Of a DNA stretch of 64,000 nt, positions 1 to 11,193 are shown piece by piece; position 1 is the first letter of the stretch; the number at the start of each line of letters is the position of its first letter. Made by a program: the position numbers and the translations under genes. Under the pieces are notes generated by a model. That model ran no database searches and was not told where the DNA came from. It saw only the letters and a program-made list of their open reading frames with translations. The DNA is from Euglena gracilis (lineage: Eukaryota > Euglenida > Euglenophyceae > Euglenales), in contig CP154955.1 of assembly GCA_039621445.1 (NCBI GenBank), positions 32,409,417 to 32,473,416 on the forward strand, read 5' to 3'.

Positions 1-429
1 GAAAACCCTGCACAAAGAAGAGAAGAGAGGATTAAACCATTCAATGTCTTTTCACGCGCTGCAAGCAATGCTCAAACTGGTTAACAAAATACACAGGCCT
101 GCATCTTCAACTGAAAATACATCACCCTACATTGTCAAGGGAAAAAATAACTATGCAAATGGTTATGGAGGCCAAAATTTTCGATTTTTTTGGGGGGCTG
201 TTTTGACCCAAAATTGACCCCTTGGGTAAACCAGATTGGAAATTTGGGGCAGATTTCGGGCCAAATCTCAGGCCGAACGATGAGAGTCCAAACTTTGTGC
301 AACTAGGCAGCCCGTCTTCGAGGGCTTCCAAAAAATGCACAACATATTTTTCAAATGATGCACTGTTTTGGAGTTATTTTATTTTATCCATCCTCTAATT
401 TTTAAGACACCCCCCAAATCGGAAATGAA

Positions 430-575
430 CCCCCTCCTTATTGATATTACCCCCTTATTTGACAGTACCCACTCCCCCCCCCCCCCCTAATTGACAGACC
501 TCTCCCCTGATTGACAACACCACCTTGAACTGACAGCACCTCCCCCTAATTGACAGACGTCCCCCCCCCCCTAAT
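430..575. repeat. Degenerate C-rich tandem repeat
   Basis: Several units combine a C run with 'taattgacag' or a close variant (attgacaac, aactgacag). The unit is about 25-30 bp and irregular because the C runs vary. It forms the left edge of the satellite block. Bases 1-430 upstream hold no convincing gene or repeat. Confidence 0.6.
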
Positions 576-1883
576 AGAGAAATGGAGACCATTGGAGTGG
601 TGATGAAACACGGTTTTAAGCGGAACCCGGTTTTGACCCGGTCTCAACCCAAAGTCAATGGGTTGGCGGCCCAAAACGGGGCGCCGGCGGGTCAAAAAAC
701 GCTCATTTTTGGTTCAAAAACAGTTCTTCCGCATCCAGGAGGCCGAAAAACATCGTTTCGGGCCAAAAAAAACTCGATTTTTTTTCGACTTCTTTGACCC
801 GGTTTTGACCCAAAATCAATATGTTGGCGACCCAAAACGGGGTGCCGGCGGGTCGGAAAACGCTGAACGATCGGGACCCGAATACCCAAAAACTGGCCCA
901 AAATCGCACAACCAGACCCCGGGAACCCCAAAAACGGTCAACCCCCCCCCCCCTAAACCTCATGATTGACCCCCTGGTTTGGGTCCCAACTCCCCGTCTG
1001 GCCCGAGATATGGCCAATTTACGTTTTCGGGCCCCGAACGGGCCCGAAACGGCCAAAACTGGCAGAACTGGCCCAAAACCACAAAACGGCCGTATCTCGG
1101 GCCAGGCGAGGAGTTAGCCCAAACCGCGCATACCGATCGACAGGGCATTCCAAAGACGTGAAATGAGGTCGCCATCACTTTTCCTCCACTCCGCAGAGTT
1201 TTCGAGATATTTTGAAATTTTCGATTTTTTGACCCCCTCGAACCCCCGCAGGGGTCCCCGTACACCCAAAACTGGCCCAAAATCGCACAACCAGACCCCG
1301 GGAACCCCAAAAAACGGTCAACCCCCCCTAAACCTAATGATTGACCCCCTGGTTTGGGTTCCAACTCCCCGTCTAGCCCGAGATACGGGCAAATTACGGT
1401 TTCAGGCCCCGAACGGGCCCGAAACGGCCAGAACTGGCAAAACTGGCCCAAAACCCCCAAAATGGCCGTTTCTCGGGCTAGGCGAGGAGTTGGCGCAAAC
1501 CGCGCATACCGATCGATCGGACGTTCTAAGGTCGTGAAATAAGGTCGCCATCACTTTTCCTCAACTCCCCGGCGTTTTCGAGATATTTTGAAATTTTCGA
1601 TTTTTTGACCCAAAAAGACCTACAATTTCCCCGAAAAAAAAAACGGTACACAACTTTTTTGCTCGGGCCATATCTCCGGACTGGCGGGGAGTTGGAGCTA
1701 CAACGGGGGTGCCGTTGTGAGTTGGGGCTACAACCCGGAACAGTCTCCTAGCCTATAGGTCATTCATTTTGGGGACCCGGAAATTTGATCACAACCTTAA
1801 TCCTTAGGCCTCCCTGCCTACTCAGGGGGTGGGGGGGGGGGGGGGGTGGCCGGGGGGGGTCCCAAACCGGGGTGGTAAGCTTC

Positions 1884-1908
1884 GCTCTTACTCTAAAGAG
1901 ATAAGAGC
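1884..1908. repeat. 25-nt hairpin repeat, copy 1 of 5
   Basis: GCTCTTA and TAAGAGC flank CTCT/AGAG, giving an 11-bp stem with one bulged A and a minimal loop. The identical word occurs at about 3137, 4814, 5434 and 6968, each in 'aagctt(c/t)gctctt...gagctcag' context, whereas the DNA around it varies more. Confidence 0.8.
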
Positions 1909-1954
1909 TCAGCGACCAGGGTGTGACGTAGAGCTGAGCTCTGTGGGAGGCCAC

Positions 1955-2036
1955 CCCTGCCCGGCACGGCCCGGCGGCCCGGCCCGGCCGGCGGCCCGGC
2001 GGCCCGGCCAGGCCGGCGGCCCGGCGGCCCGGCTGG
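1955..2036. repeat. GC-only minisatellite (1)
   Basis: The stretch consists almost only of 'ggcccggc' and 'ggcggcccgg' words. It follows the 25-nt hairpin copy at 1884-1908 and precedes the 'ggttcaaaaac' repeat. The same arrangement recurs near 3.2 kb and 4.9 kb. Confidence 0.8.
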
Positions 2037-3204
2037 CGGTCATTTTCGGTTCAAAAACACTTTTTCCAGGTCCGGGAGGTCCAAAAACATCGTTTTGGGC
2101 AAAAAATTCTTTCGATTTTTCTCAACTTTTTTACCCGAAAATGACCCAAAATCCATTTCGGGCCAAAAACGGGGGTCCGGGGATCAAAAAACGGTCGTTT
2201 TCGGCCGAAAAATACATTTTTAGGATCCGGGAGGTCAAAAGCATGGATTTGGGCAAAAAGATTTTTTCGAATTTTTTGGACTTTTTGACCCAAAAATGGC
2301 TAAGTCCACCGGCCGGGGGGGGGGGGGGCGAGCCCCCACCAGGGCCCGCCCCCCACCCAGGGCATGGGGGGGGTCTGGGTCGGAAATTTTTTTTCGCTCA
2401 AAAACAGTTTTTTTGATGTTCTGAAGTGAAAATAAGTGTTTTGAGCGAAAAAATTTTTTCAAATTTTTTGGTCTTGACCTGCCTCCCAACCCATCTCGCC
2501 CAGCCGCCCTTAGACTCCCAAAGGGGTCCCCGAAAACCCAAAAACGGGCCCAAAATCGCACAACCAGACCCCGGGAACCTCAAAAAACGGTCAACCCCCC
2601 CCCCTAAACCACGTGATTGACCCCCTGGTTTGGGTCCCAACTCCCCGTCTAGCCCAAGATACGGCCAATTTACGGTTTCGGGCCCGAAGCGGCCAAAACT
2701 GGCAAAACTGGCCCAAAACCACAAAACGGCCGTATCTCGGGCCAGGCGAGGAGTTGGCCCAAACCGCGCATACCGATCGATCGGGCGTCCCAAAGTTGTG
2801 GAATGAGGTACTGTTTTCTTTTTCGCAACTCCTCGGTGTTTTTGAGATATTTTCGATTTTTCGATTTTTTGACCCCAAAATGACCCTGCAATTTCCCCAG
2901 AAAAAAAAACGGTCCACAACTTTTTTGCTCGGGCCATATCTCCGGAGTGGAGGGGAGTTGCGGGAAACCCAAGGGCTGTGGAGAAACTAGGGATCGTCCC
3001 CTAACCTATAGGCCATTCACTTTGGGGGCCCCGAAATCCAATCACGTCGATAATCCTCGTGTGCCCGAGTAGGGTAGGGGGCGGGGGGGGGGGGGGGGGG
3101 AGGGTCGGACCCCCTCCGGCCCCGGTGGTAAGCTTCGCTCTTACTCTAAAGAGATAAGAGCTCAGCGACCAGGGTGTGACGTAGAGCTGAGCTCTTTGGG
3201 AGAC

Positions 3205-3325
3205 CACCCCGGCCCGGCGGCCCGGCCAGCTGCCCGGCCTGGCCCGGCCGGCGGTCCGTCGGCCCGGCCCGGCCCGGTCGGCGGCCTGGCGGCCCGGACG
3301 GCGGCCCGGCGGCCCGGCCCAGGCA
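3205..3325. repeat. GC-only minisatellite (2)
   Basis: Second 'ggcccggcc/ggcggcc' array, between the hairpin copy at about 3137-3161 and a 'cattttcggttcaaaaacagg' repeat. Longer than copy 1 and different in word order, as expected from slippage. Confidence 0.8.
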
Positions 3326-4743
3326 TGGCACGGGGGTTGAGGAACGCTCATTTTCGGTTCAAAAACAGGTTTTCCAGGTCCGGGAGGTCAAAAAACATCG
3401 TTTTGGTCAAAAAAAATTTCCGTTTTTTTTTTGGACTTTTTTGACCCGAAAATGACCCAAAGTTCATAGTATTCGGGCCGAAAATGGGGGACCAGGGGTC
3501 CAAAAACGCTCATTTTCGGCTCGAAAACACTTTTTTCGGGCCTGGGAGGTCAAAAAACATGGTTTTGGGCAAATTTTTTTTCGAATTTTTTCGACTTTTT
3601 GACCCAAAAATGGCTAAGTCCACCGGCCAGGGGCAGGCCCCAGCCGGGGGGGGGCATGGGGGTTGGGGCCGGGGCGGAAATTTTTTTTTCACTCAAAAAC
3701 ACTTTTTTTGATGTTCCAAGAAAAAGTGTTTTTGAGCAATTTTCAAAATTTTGGGTCCCGACCTGCCTCCCGACCCGCCCTGTCCTCGAAGCGCCCGCAG
3801 GGCCCCCCGAATACCCAAAACTGGCCCAAAATTGCACAACCAGACCCCGGGAACCCCAAAAAACGGTCACCCCCACCCCCTAAACCTCATGGTTGACCCC
3901 CTGGTTTGGGTCCTAACTCCTCGTCTAGCCCGAGATATGGTCAATTTACGGTTTCGGGCCCCGAAATGGCCAGAACTGGCAAAACTGGCCCAAAACCTCC
4001 AAAATGGCCGTATCTCGGGCCAGGCGAGGAGTTGGCCCAAACCGCGCATACCGATCGATCGGGCGTCCCAAAGTTGTGGAATGAGGTCGCCATCACTTTT
4101 CCTCAACTCTGCGGCGTTTTCGAGATATTTTGAATTTTTCGATTTTTTGACCCCCAGCCCGGCTGCCCTCGAACCCCCGAAGGGGTCCCCGAATACCCAA
4201 AATTGGCCCAAAATCGCACAACCAGACCCCGGGAACCCCAAAAAACGGTCAACCCCCCCCTAAACCTCATGATTGACCCCCTGGTCTGGGTCCCAACTCC
4301 CCGTCTAGCCCGAGATACGGCCAATTTACGGTTTCGGGCCCCGAACGGGCCCGAAATGGCCAAAACTGGCAGAACTGGCCCAAAACCCCCAAAACGGCCG
4401 TATCTCGGGCCAGGCGAGGAGTTAGCCCAAACCGCGCATACCGATCGATTGGGCGTCCCAAAGTTGTGGAATGAGGTACTCTTTACTTTTTCGCAACTCC
4501 GCGGTGTTTTTGAGATATTTTCGATTTTTCGATTTTTTGACCCCAAAATGACCCTGCAATTTCAAAAAAAAAATGGTCCACACTTTGTTGCTCGGGCCAT
4601 ATCTCCGGACTGGCGGGGAGTTGTGGGTAACCCAAAGGCCCTGGAGAAACTAGGGATCGTCCCCTAACCTATAGGCGATTCATTTGGGGTACATAAAATC
4701 CAATCACATCGATAGTCCTCGGGGGCCCGGACCTACTCAGGGT

Positions 4744-4782
4744 GGGGGGGCGGGGGGGGGGGGGGGGGGGGGGGGGGTTGGA
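4744..4782. repeat. Poly-G tract
   Basis: Run of nearly uninterrupted G. Comparable runs sit at about 1826-1848, 3080-3102 and 5340-5384, always at the same place in the higher-order repeat, just before the 25-nt hairpin. Confidence 0.85.
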
Positions 4783-4877
4783 CCCCCCCTCCAGCCCTGG
4801 TGGTAAACTTTGTTCTTACTCTAAAGAGATAAGAGCTCAGTGACCAGGGTGTGACGTAGAGCTGAGCTCTTTGGGAG

Positions 4878-5048
4878 ACCACCCCGGCCCGGCCCGGCCG
4901 GCCGGCGGCCCGTCCTGGCCCGGCGGCCCGGCCCGGCCGGCGGCCCGGCTGGCGGCCTGGCGGCCCGGCGGCCCGGCCCGGCCCGGTCGGCGGCCTGGCG
5001 GCCCGGCGGCCGCCCCGGCCCGGACGGCGGCCCGGCAGCCCGGCCCAG
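4878..5048. repeat. GC-only minisatellite (3)
   Basis: Longest of three GC arrays, about 170 bp of pure G/C words with rare t or a. The flanks are the same as in copies 1 and 2, showing it is part of the higher-order repeat. Confidence 0.8.
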
Positions 5049-5339
5049 GCATGGCACGGGGGTTGAAGAACGCTCATTTTCGGTTCAAAAACAGGTTTTC
5101 CAGGTCCGGGAGGTCAAAAAACATCGTTTTGGTCAAAAAAATTTCCCGTTTTTTCCCCCGACTTTTTTGACCCGAAAATGACCCAAAGTCCATAGTATTC
5201 GGGCCGAAAATGGGGGGCCAGGGGTCCAAAAACGCTCATTTTCGTCTCGAAAACACTTTTTTCGGGTCTGGGAGGTCAAATAACATTGTTTCGATTTTCC
5301 AATCACGTCGATGATCCTCGGGTGCCCGGACCTACCCAG

Positions 5340-5350
5340 GGGGGGGGGGG

Positions 5351-5384
<34 letters not shown>
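5340..5384. repeat. Longest poly-G tract (~44 G)
   Basis: Run of about 44 G broken by a single C, followed by a further G-rich stretch. Likely to form G-quadruplex or to stall polymerases. Its exact length in an assembly is doubtful. Confidence 0.85.
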
Positions 5385-5599
5385 CTGGGGGCGGGGGGGT
5401 TGGACCCCCTCCGGCCCCGGTGGTAAGCTTCGCTCTTACTCTAAAGAGATAAGAGCTCAGCGACCCCCTCATATACACCGGTCCACTCTTTGGAGCTCTT
5501 TTGACTGAAATGCTCATTTTCGGCTCAAAAACAGTTTTTCTGGGTCCGGGAGGCCAAAAAAACATTGTTTCGGGCAAATTTTTTTCCGATTTTTTTCGA

Positions 5600-6290
5600 T
5601 TTTTTTGACCCGGTTTTGACCCAAAGTCAATGGGTTGGCGTCCCAAAACGGGGCGCTGGCGGGTCGAAAAACGCTCATTTTCGGCCCAAAAACAGTTTTT
5701 CCGGGTCCGGGAGGTCAAAAAACATGGCTTTGGGCAAAAAAATTTTTTTGGATTTTTTTGGACTTTTTTGGCCCGGTTTTGACCCAAAATCAATGGGTTG
5801 GCGGCCCAAAACGGGGGGCTGGCGGGGTCGAAAAACGCTCATTTTCGGCTCAAAAACAGTTTTTCCGGGTCCGGGAGGCCCAAAAACATCGTTTCGGGCA
5901 AAATTTTTTTTTGATTTTTTTCGATTTTTTTCGATTTTTTTGACCCGGTTTTGACCCAAAGTCAATGGGTTGGCGGCCCAAAACGGGGGGCTGGCGGGGT
6001 CGAAAAACGCTCATTTTCGGCTCAAAAACAGTTTTTCTGGGTCCGGGAGGCCCAAAAACATTGTTTCGGGCAAAATTTTTTTTTGATTTTTTTCGATTTT
6101 TTTCGATTTTTTTGACCCGGTTTTGACCCAAAGTCAATGGGTTGGCGGCCCAAAACGGGGCGCTGGCGGGTCGAAAAACGCTCATTTTCGGCTCAAAAAC
6201 AGTTTTTCTGGTTCGGGGGGCCCAAAAACATTGTTCCGGGCAAATTTTTTTTTTTTTTTTTTCGATTTTTTTCGATTTTTTGACCTGGCT
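5600..6290. repeat. Tandem array of ~170-bp units
   Basis: Four consecutive units start near 5629, 5799, 5966 and 6137. Each has the same order: 'gggttggc', an acgggg stretch, 'cgctcattttcgg', 'aacagtttttc', 'tccgggaggc', then a T-rich stretch with 'cgatttttt'. Spacing is 167-171 bp. Single diverged units occur near 600-800 and 2040-2290. Confidence 0.85.
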
Positions 6291-7007
6291 TGAACAGTGG
6301 AAGTTGGCAAAATGGCCCCCCAAAAACGGCCGTATCTCGGGCTGGGTGGTGAGCTGCGGGGAAACCAAAATCCCAATAGATAGAGCGTTCCAAGGGTTTT
6401 AATTTAGGTCTCTGGATATTTCCTTTGATTTTGCATCATTTTCGAGAAATTTTGAAAACATCGTTTTTTTTTGACCCCCCACCCCCCGAAAACGGCTAAG
6501 TCGAACAGTGGGAAAAGTGAACAAAACGGCAATCTGGGCCGAAAACGGCCGTATCTCGGGCTAGGCGGGGAGTTGCGGGGAAATCAAAATACCGGTAGAT
6601 GGGGCGTTCCAAGGGCTTCAAATTAGGTCTCCGGACATTTCCTTTGATTTGGCTTCATTTTGAAAATTGACATTTTTTGGCCGAAATGGCAGAGTCCAAA
6701 GGGGGGGGGGGGCTTATCCATGAGGGGCGGGCCGATCCTACCCAGTTTGGACCCCTTCGCGCGTGAATAACTCGGGCCTGGCGGGGAGTTGGGGGTCAAA
6801 CCCAGGTGATTCAGAAACTCGAAATCCAGTCGCTCGCGACTGAAAAAAAAAATTCCGGGAACTGGGCCGGGATCATGGTGATGATCCGCGGTTTTTACGG
6901 TTTACCCAGGGGGGGGGGGGCGGGGAGGGGGGGTTGGACCACCCCCTTTTCTCTGGTGGTAAGCTTCGCTCTTACTCTAAAGAGATAAGAGCTCAGCGAC
7001 CCCCCCC

Positions 7008-7182
7008 CCCTGCTTATAACCCCCCCCCTCGGGCCCAACCACTAAACCGTGACTTATAACCCCCCCCCCTGGAAGCCATGAGAAGGCAAAGAGAACCGCC
7101 AAGGCTGTCACCCCCCCCCACTTATAACCCCCCCCCTCGGGGCCAACCACTAAACAGGATCCTATAACCCCCGGGGGGATAT
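7008..7182. repeat. 'cttataaccccccc' tandem repeat
   Basis: Three to four units of 'cttataacccccccc(c)tcggg(c/g)ccaaccactaaac', including a shorter one with 'ggaagccatgag'. It is the last repeat before locus A homology begins at about 7203. Confidence 0.75.
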
Positions 7183-7355
7183 AAGTGAGGGGCGGGGTTT
7201 ATTTTTATGTTTTTTCGCAGCTCTTGGATGCTAACAGCACACAGCCCGTTGTGACGGAGGCAGTCGACTGGAAGAAAATCTAAAGGAGTTGCACGCAGCA
7301 AGTTTCAGTTTGCAACACGTTCCAGACGTGCAATGAATGCATTCTGTCTCCACAG

Positions 7356-7434
7356 GGGGTACCCTTCGAGCGGGTGGCACAGCATTTCTATCCCCGCGTC
7401 AGCTGGGATGGGATCAGACCTCTCCTTACTGTGT
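7356..7434 (+). CDS. Locus A exon 1 (EF-hand second half)
   Basis: Follows a tctccacag acceptor; phase 0 in, phase 1 out at gtacaa. It encodes GVPFERVAQHFYPRVSWDG and a few more residues, 26 codons. The G-[VI]-x-F-[ED]-x-[VL] start with a following F/Y-P is the second half of the EF-hand-like unit used throughout the gene (compare VTFEQLLRALFP, exon 6). B has VTF where A has VPF. The donor differs slightly between copies and is the least certain boundary. Confidence 0.65.
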
Positions 7435-8003
7435 GTACAACAAAAATTTGGAGTTTTGGTGTGTTTTGGCACCGCGACATGGAATCCTCCCCTGAGTTTG
7501 ATTGGCATTTTTGGCCACTTCAGGCACTTTTTGGCCCCTTTTGGCCATTTTGTTTTGGTTTGTTCCATTTGTTTTATATCTATTCCCATTTGTGCTATTT
7601 TGATTATTTTCAGCGAGAAATGTGGAATAACAAAAATTGCACGGATGCAGTGACCACTGGTGGGGTGCAATGCTGCCAACGCAGTTACTGAAGAAGGTGG
7701 GCCAACAATCACCGTGTGTTGAAATTACCCGTTTGCATAAATTTGAATGCAAGGGTACAGAGTACTCTTGTCTATGGTTCCAAGATGTCTTTGCTAACAA
7801 ATCTGAAGCTGGGGCAAAGTCCACACAATTTTTGGCGAATGGGGTCAACAGGTCAACCCGTTTTTGTTTTTGTTTTTTGATATTTTGTTGAGTATTTGAC
7901 TAACTAGTGACCACCCGGTGTGGATTGGCAATATAACATTTGTGTGTTGGCGTGTATCGGCGGGATGAGCATTTGTGTTTCGATGTATATCTCTGACACA
8001 CAG

Positions 8004-8104
8004 CCAGGAGAGGGCTGGCCGGGATCTGCCAGCAGTTCATGCAATGGCCCGCCCGCCACCAAGCCACACCTTTGCTGAGGAGTTCGCAGTATTCACACAA
8101 AGTT
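8004..8104 (+). CDS. Locus A exon 2
   Basis: Acceptor cacacag, donor gtaagt (strong). Phase 1 in, phase 0 out, 33 full codons, beginning RRGLAGICQQFMQWPARHQ. The same length exon in B is better as protein at its end (LLLKDLAVLIQV); A reads SSQYSHKV there because of two compensating single-base indels. No known domain. Confidence 0.6.
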
Positions 8105-8406
8105 GTAAGTCCAAAATCTGCAAGTTGCGATTTCTGTGAAACCATCCTTTTTCTAGCTGTGGGTTTTTTCCTGGGAATTATTTTCCCTAAATTGAAAAAA
8201 AATCCTGTTTACCGTTTTTTTTTTACATTTTTGCTGATCCTCCATGACAAGTGTTTTTCTCTTCTGCATTGTGGTCTGAGAAAACTCGTTCTTAACCTCC
8301 TCCCCTGAACTGTCTTGCTTGAAAAATTATAAAAATATTTCCCTCTCTGCATTGGCTTTGCATGACATTTTCCATGAAATGAATAGTATTCAAAATAGAA
8401 TGAATA

Positions 8407-8465
8407 AAGGCACATATGTATATGTGTGTGTATATATGTGTGTGTGTATGTATATATGTGCACGT
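8407..8465. repeat. (GTAT/GT)n microsatellite
   Basis: Alternating 'tatgtgtgtgtata' words in the intron between exons 2 and 3. Confidence 0.8.
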
Positions 8466-8476
8466 GCGCGTGTAAA

Positions 8477-8860
8477 CCCCCCCAAATAATACCCCCCGGG
8501 GTATTATTTTTTAAGTCCCGGTCCGAGGGGGGAGTATTGTTTGGGGGGTTAAGTAAAATAGAACCCAAAATTTTCGAAATTTTTCGAAGTCCCATAGGCT
8601 AAAACAGCGCCAAAACTCCCCTTTGGGGTCATTTTTTGTACTTTCTTATGAAATTTAGCATTTTGGGGGGTCATCTGATCCAGAGAAGTCGATTTTTTTC
8701 GTAATTTGTTGTCAAAGATTGTGATTTTTGCCAACATTTTCAGGTCAAAATTCGGGGGGGTATTAACCCGGTCGTCGAAGTCGGTCCCCGAGGGGGGGGT
8801 ATTATTTCGGGGGGTATTATTTGGGGGGGGGGGGATATTATTTGGGGGGAGGGCTGATGC
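8477..8860. mobile_element. Foldback element with C/G termini (A only)
   Basis: Left end CCCCCCAAATAATAC and right end TATTATTTGGGGGG are inverted repeats. Inside the left end AATAATACCCC and GGGGTATTATT form a near-perfect hairpin at about 8487-8510. The matching intron of B (37200-37760) lacks it. Ends are approximate because of the homopolymers. Confidence 0.5.
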
Positions 8861-9604
8861 ACGCATATTTGGCAGCAACATCCTATTCGCCCCCCCCCCC
8901 CGCCCCTGGGGGGCCAAGTAGAACCTCCAAGGGGGGTCCGGGTAACGTCTCCCGTGTCCGACCATCGGGTTTTTTGGGGGGGATGGGTATGGTTCCGGCC
9001 GATTCCTGGGGTGTGCTCCCCCTTTTGGGAATTTGGGGGGTTAGGCCGCATTTCCGGCAGAAATTGGGTCTCATTTCTGTAAATTTACGATGGAAATGCG
9101 ACCCAAAAATCTTTCCAAACGGGTTCCCTAACTTCCGGCCTGACTTTGTTCTTTTTTTTGTTGTGATGATCCTAATTTAACTTAAATTTTTCAAAAAATA
9201 AAAATAAAACTTTAAAATAAAATTTTAAAATAAAAGCAAGAACTAAAATTTTTTATTCCAGATTTTTTGTGATTGCATTTTTTTTTGCTTATTTTTGTCT
9301 GAGAATTGACAAAAACTCTTTATACATCCAACGGTTTTTTGAGTGCCCGTAAAAATGCTATATTCAAACTAATTTGAAAACGAGGAAAATAAAATCCGCG
9401 ACCACCAACATTGGCTGAGTTATGAAGTTTTGTTTTGGCAACCACGTTTTGCACACACAACAAATTTTTTGTCTGATTTTTGTTTTTTCATGTTCACTGG
9501 ATACACAAAGGTTGTGTCATTGGATTCAGCGGTGTCCAAGGGCTTTCAAAACTTTTGTAATGCTTGGGCTCAGGCAAATTGGACTGCCCACTTTTACGCT
9601 GCAG

Positions 9605-9732
9605 CTAGCCGAAGCCGAAGTCTCAACCAGTTGGAACCTGCTCCTAAATTCCAACAAAGGCATGCCTCTAATCCAGGAGCTGTACAGCCAATTCTGCAGC
9701 CTGGCGGAGATGGGGCCCAATGGAATGCCGCG
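9605..9732 (+). CDS. Locus A exon 3
   Basis: Acceptor cgctgcag, donor gtatgt; phase 0 in, phase 2 out, 42 full codons. Begins LAEAEVSTSWNLL and contains MPLIQELYSQFCSLAEM, a predicted amphipathic helix. In B the sequence just upstream and the first codons are replaced by an inverted segment, so only A keeps the complete exon. Confidence 0.65.
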
Positions 9733-10375
9733 GTATGTCCCTTGGATGCAGGGACCCCCCCCCCTTTGCTCAACAACCACCCCCCAAAATACCGACCACC
9801 CCCCCAGCAGGTCAGGGGTTGCAGGTCAGGGGGTATATACACCCCCCCCCCCTGGTCCGGGGTTGTAAGAACCCGGTCGGTGGGCAAGAGGGGGTAGACA
9901 TCACCGGCAACAGACACAAGAGTATCTGTCCCCCAAATAGAAGATATGGATATCCCTGATGGCTGTCGCCAGTTTTTTTTTAATTTTTGTGACTTGGGGG
10001 GGAGGGGGGGTGGGGGGGCGAATGGGTGTGTCCCAGCAGAGCCCCCGGGGTGGGGGGTTTGGGCTGAGTGGGTACCTCGCCGAAGTTGGGGTTTTGGACA
10101 ACGCGCCGAAAAAAACGTTTGGACTTAGGCTGACTATTTCACGTTTGATGGAAAGGATTGAAACAGATCGCAATGAATCATTGCCCAATGTATGGACCAT
10201 TCCTGCAGGTGTTCAATGTGAAACAGAAACCAAGAACCCAAAACCAATTATACAAGGCGTGGAAACAACAAGAGATGCTCGAGGGCTGATGTTGTTGGCA
10301 TGAACGGGTCACATGGAATCAGAGGTGAATTTAAAGTGTGGGATATGCGGAGCACACACCTCTCCATTTTCCCAG

Positions 10376-10462
10376 AGATATCCAAGCATCTGAAATTGAC
10401 ATTTCCTCACAGAAGGCATTGGCAATGCTTCTATTCAGACAACATAACATTGGCATTTCAAC
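10376..10462 (+). CDS. Locus A exon 4 (EF-hand-like)
   Basis: Acceptor tttcccag, donor gtgaag (weak). Phase 2 in and out, consistent with exons 3 and 5. Encodes 28 full codons including SSQKALAMLLFRQHNIGIS, a helix resembling the exit helix of the other EF-hand units. B carries the homologous stretch with a 2-nt shift before it. Confidence 0.5.
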
Positions 10463-10606
10463 GTGAAGTAAGAAGGCATTGCAAAGTTATTTGGGAGGGG
10501 AGGTTTGCAGGACGTAAGCGAACAGTTGTATGCGCACCCAGTTTGGGGTTTTGCTTTCCAGCATTTTGCCTTTCAGATTTGATTTCATTATTGAATATGT
10601 CCAGTG

Positions 10607-11094
10607 CAGGGAATTTCTTAAGCCGGAGGGTACCCTACCCCCCCCCCGGGGGGGGTCCAGCCAGCCGCAGCTCAAATCCAGCCAGCAGCCCAAATTCGGG
10701 CTGGGACCCCCCCCCCTGGGGGCGACTGAAATAAAGTTGGGTCCAGCCCGGCCGGAGGCCGGCCCAGCCGGCCGCAGGCCGCAGGCTGGCCAGCCAACTG
10801 GGCTGCCCAGCTCACCTATCCATGCATTTTTCCCCCTCATCAAAGCTTCCTCCATCATAGCCCCCCAGCCTTGAGCTGGCTCCATCCGTCAAATTGTCGA
10901 AAATGGCAAAAATGTGTTAGAATATTTTGTTTTTCACCGACCCAGCCCAGCCCAGCCCCCTCCAGCCCCGGACCCCCCCCTCCCCCCCCCCCACCACCCT
11001 GGGGGGTCCAGCCAGCAGCTCATTTCCAGCCAGCAGCCTTTTTGCCAGCCGGAGGCTGGACCCCCCCCTCGGGGGGTCCTTAAGAAATTCCCTG
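10607..11094. mobile_element. hAT-type MITE, copy 1 (488 bp)
   Basis: Starts CAGGGAATTTCTTAAG and ends with its exact reverse complement (16-bp terminal inverted repeat). It is flanked by 8-bp direct repeats gtccagtg at 10599-10606 and 11095-11102. Locus B has the uninterrupted site (gtctagtg at about 39768). The CAGGG terminus with 8-bp duplication is typical of the hAT superfamily. No transposase; the interior is rich in 'ccagccagc' and C/G tracts. Inserted in the intron between exons 4 and 5 after the A/B duplication. Confidence 0.85.
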
Positions 11095-11193
11095 GTCCAG
11101 TGCATCAGAGTGCACAGATTGCACAGTGGGCGCAGTTTCCAGTTGAGCATTTATTTTTTTTTGTTTGAACCCCCCTGATGCCTTGTTCTGCAG

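Larger units (their letters stand above)
580..6720. repeat. Complex satellite block
   Basis: The whole interval is nested repeats. One unit of about 340 bp (recognisable by 'gaccccctggtttgggtcc', 'cgtatctcgggc' and 'accgatcgat') recurs near 890, 1260, 2535, 3810 and 4190. A second, about 170 bp ('caatgggttggc' ... 'cgctcattttcgg'), recurs near 640, 800, 5630, 5800, 5966 and 6137. These are linked by C/G tracts and GC minisatellites into larger units of about 1.3-1.7 kb. Reading frames here are short, proline/glycine/lysine-rich and different in each copy, so none is called as a gene. The block abuts the 5' truncated end of locus A. Confidence 0.85.

Noticed and set aside
1163-1537. Proteins from the satellite block
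   Set aside because: Different frames open in different units, with stops in sister units; no selection for any frame visible.
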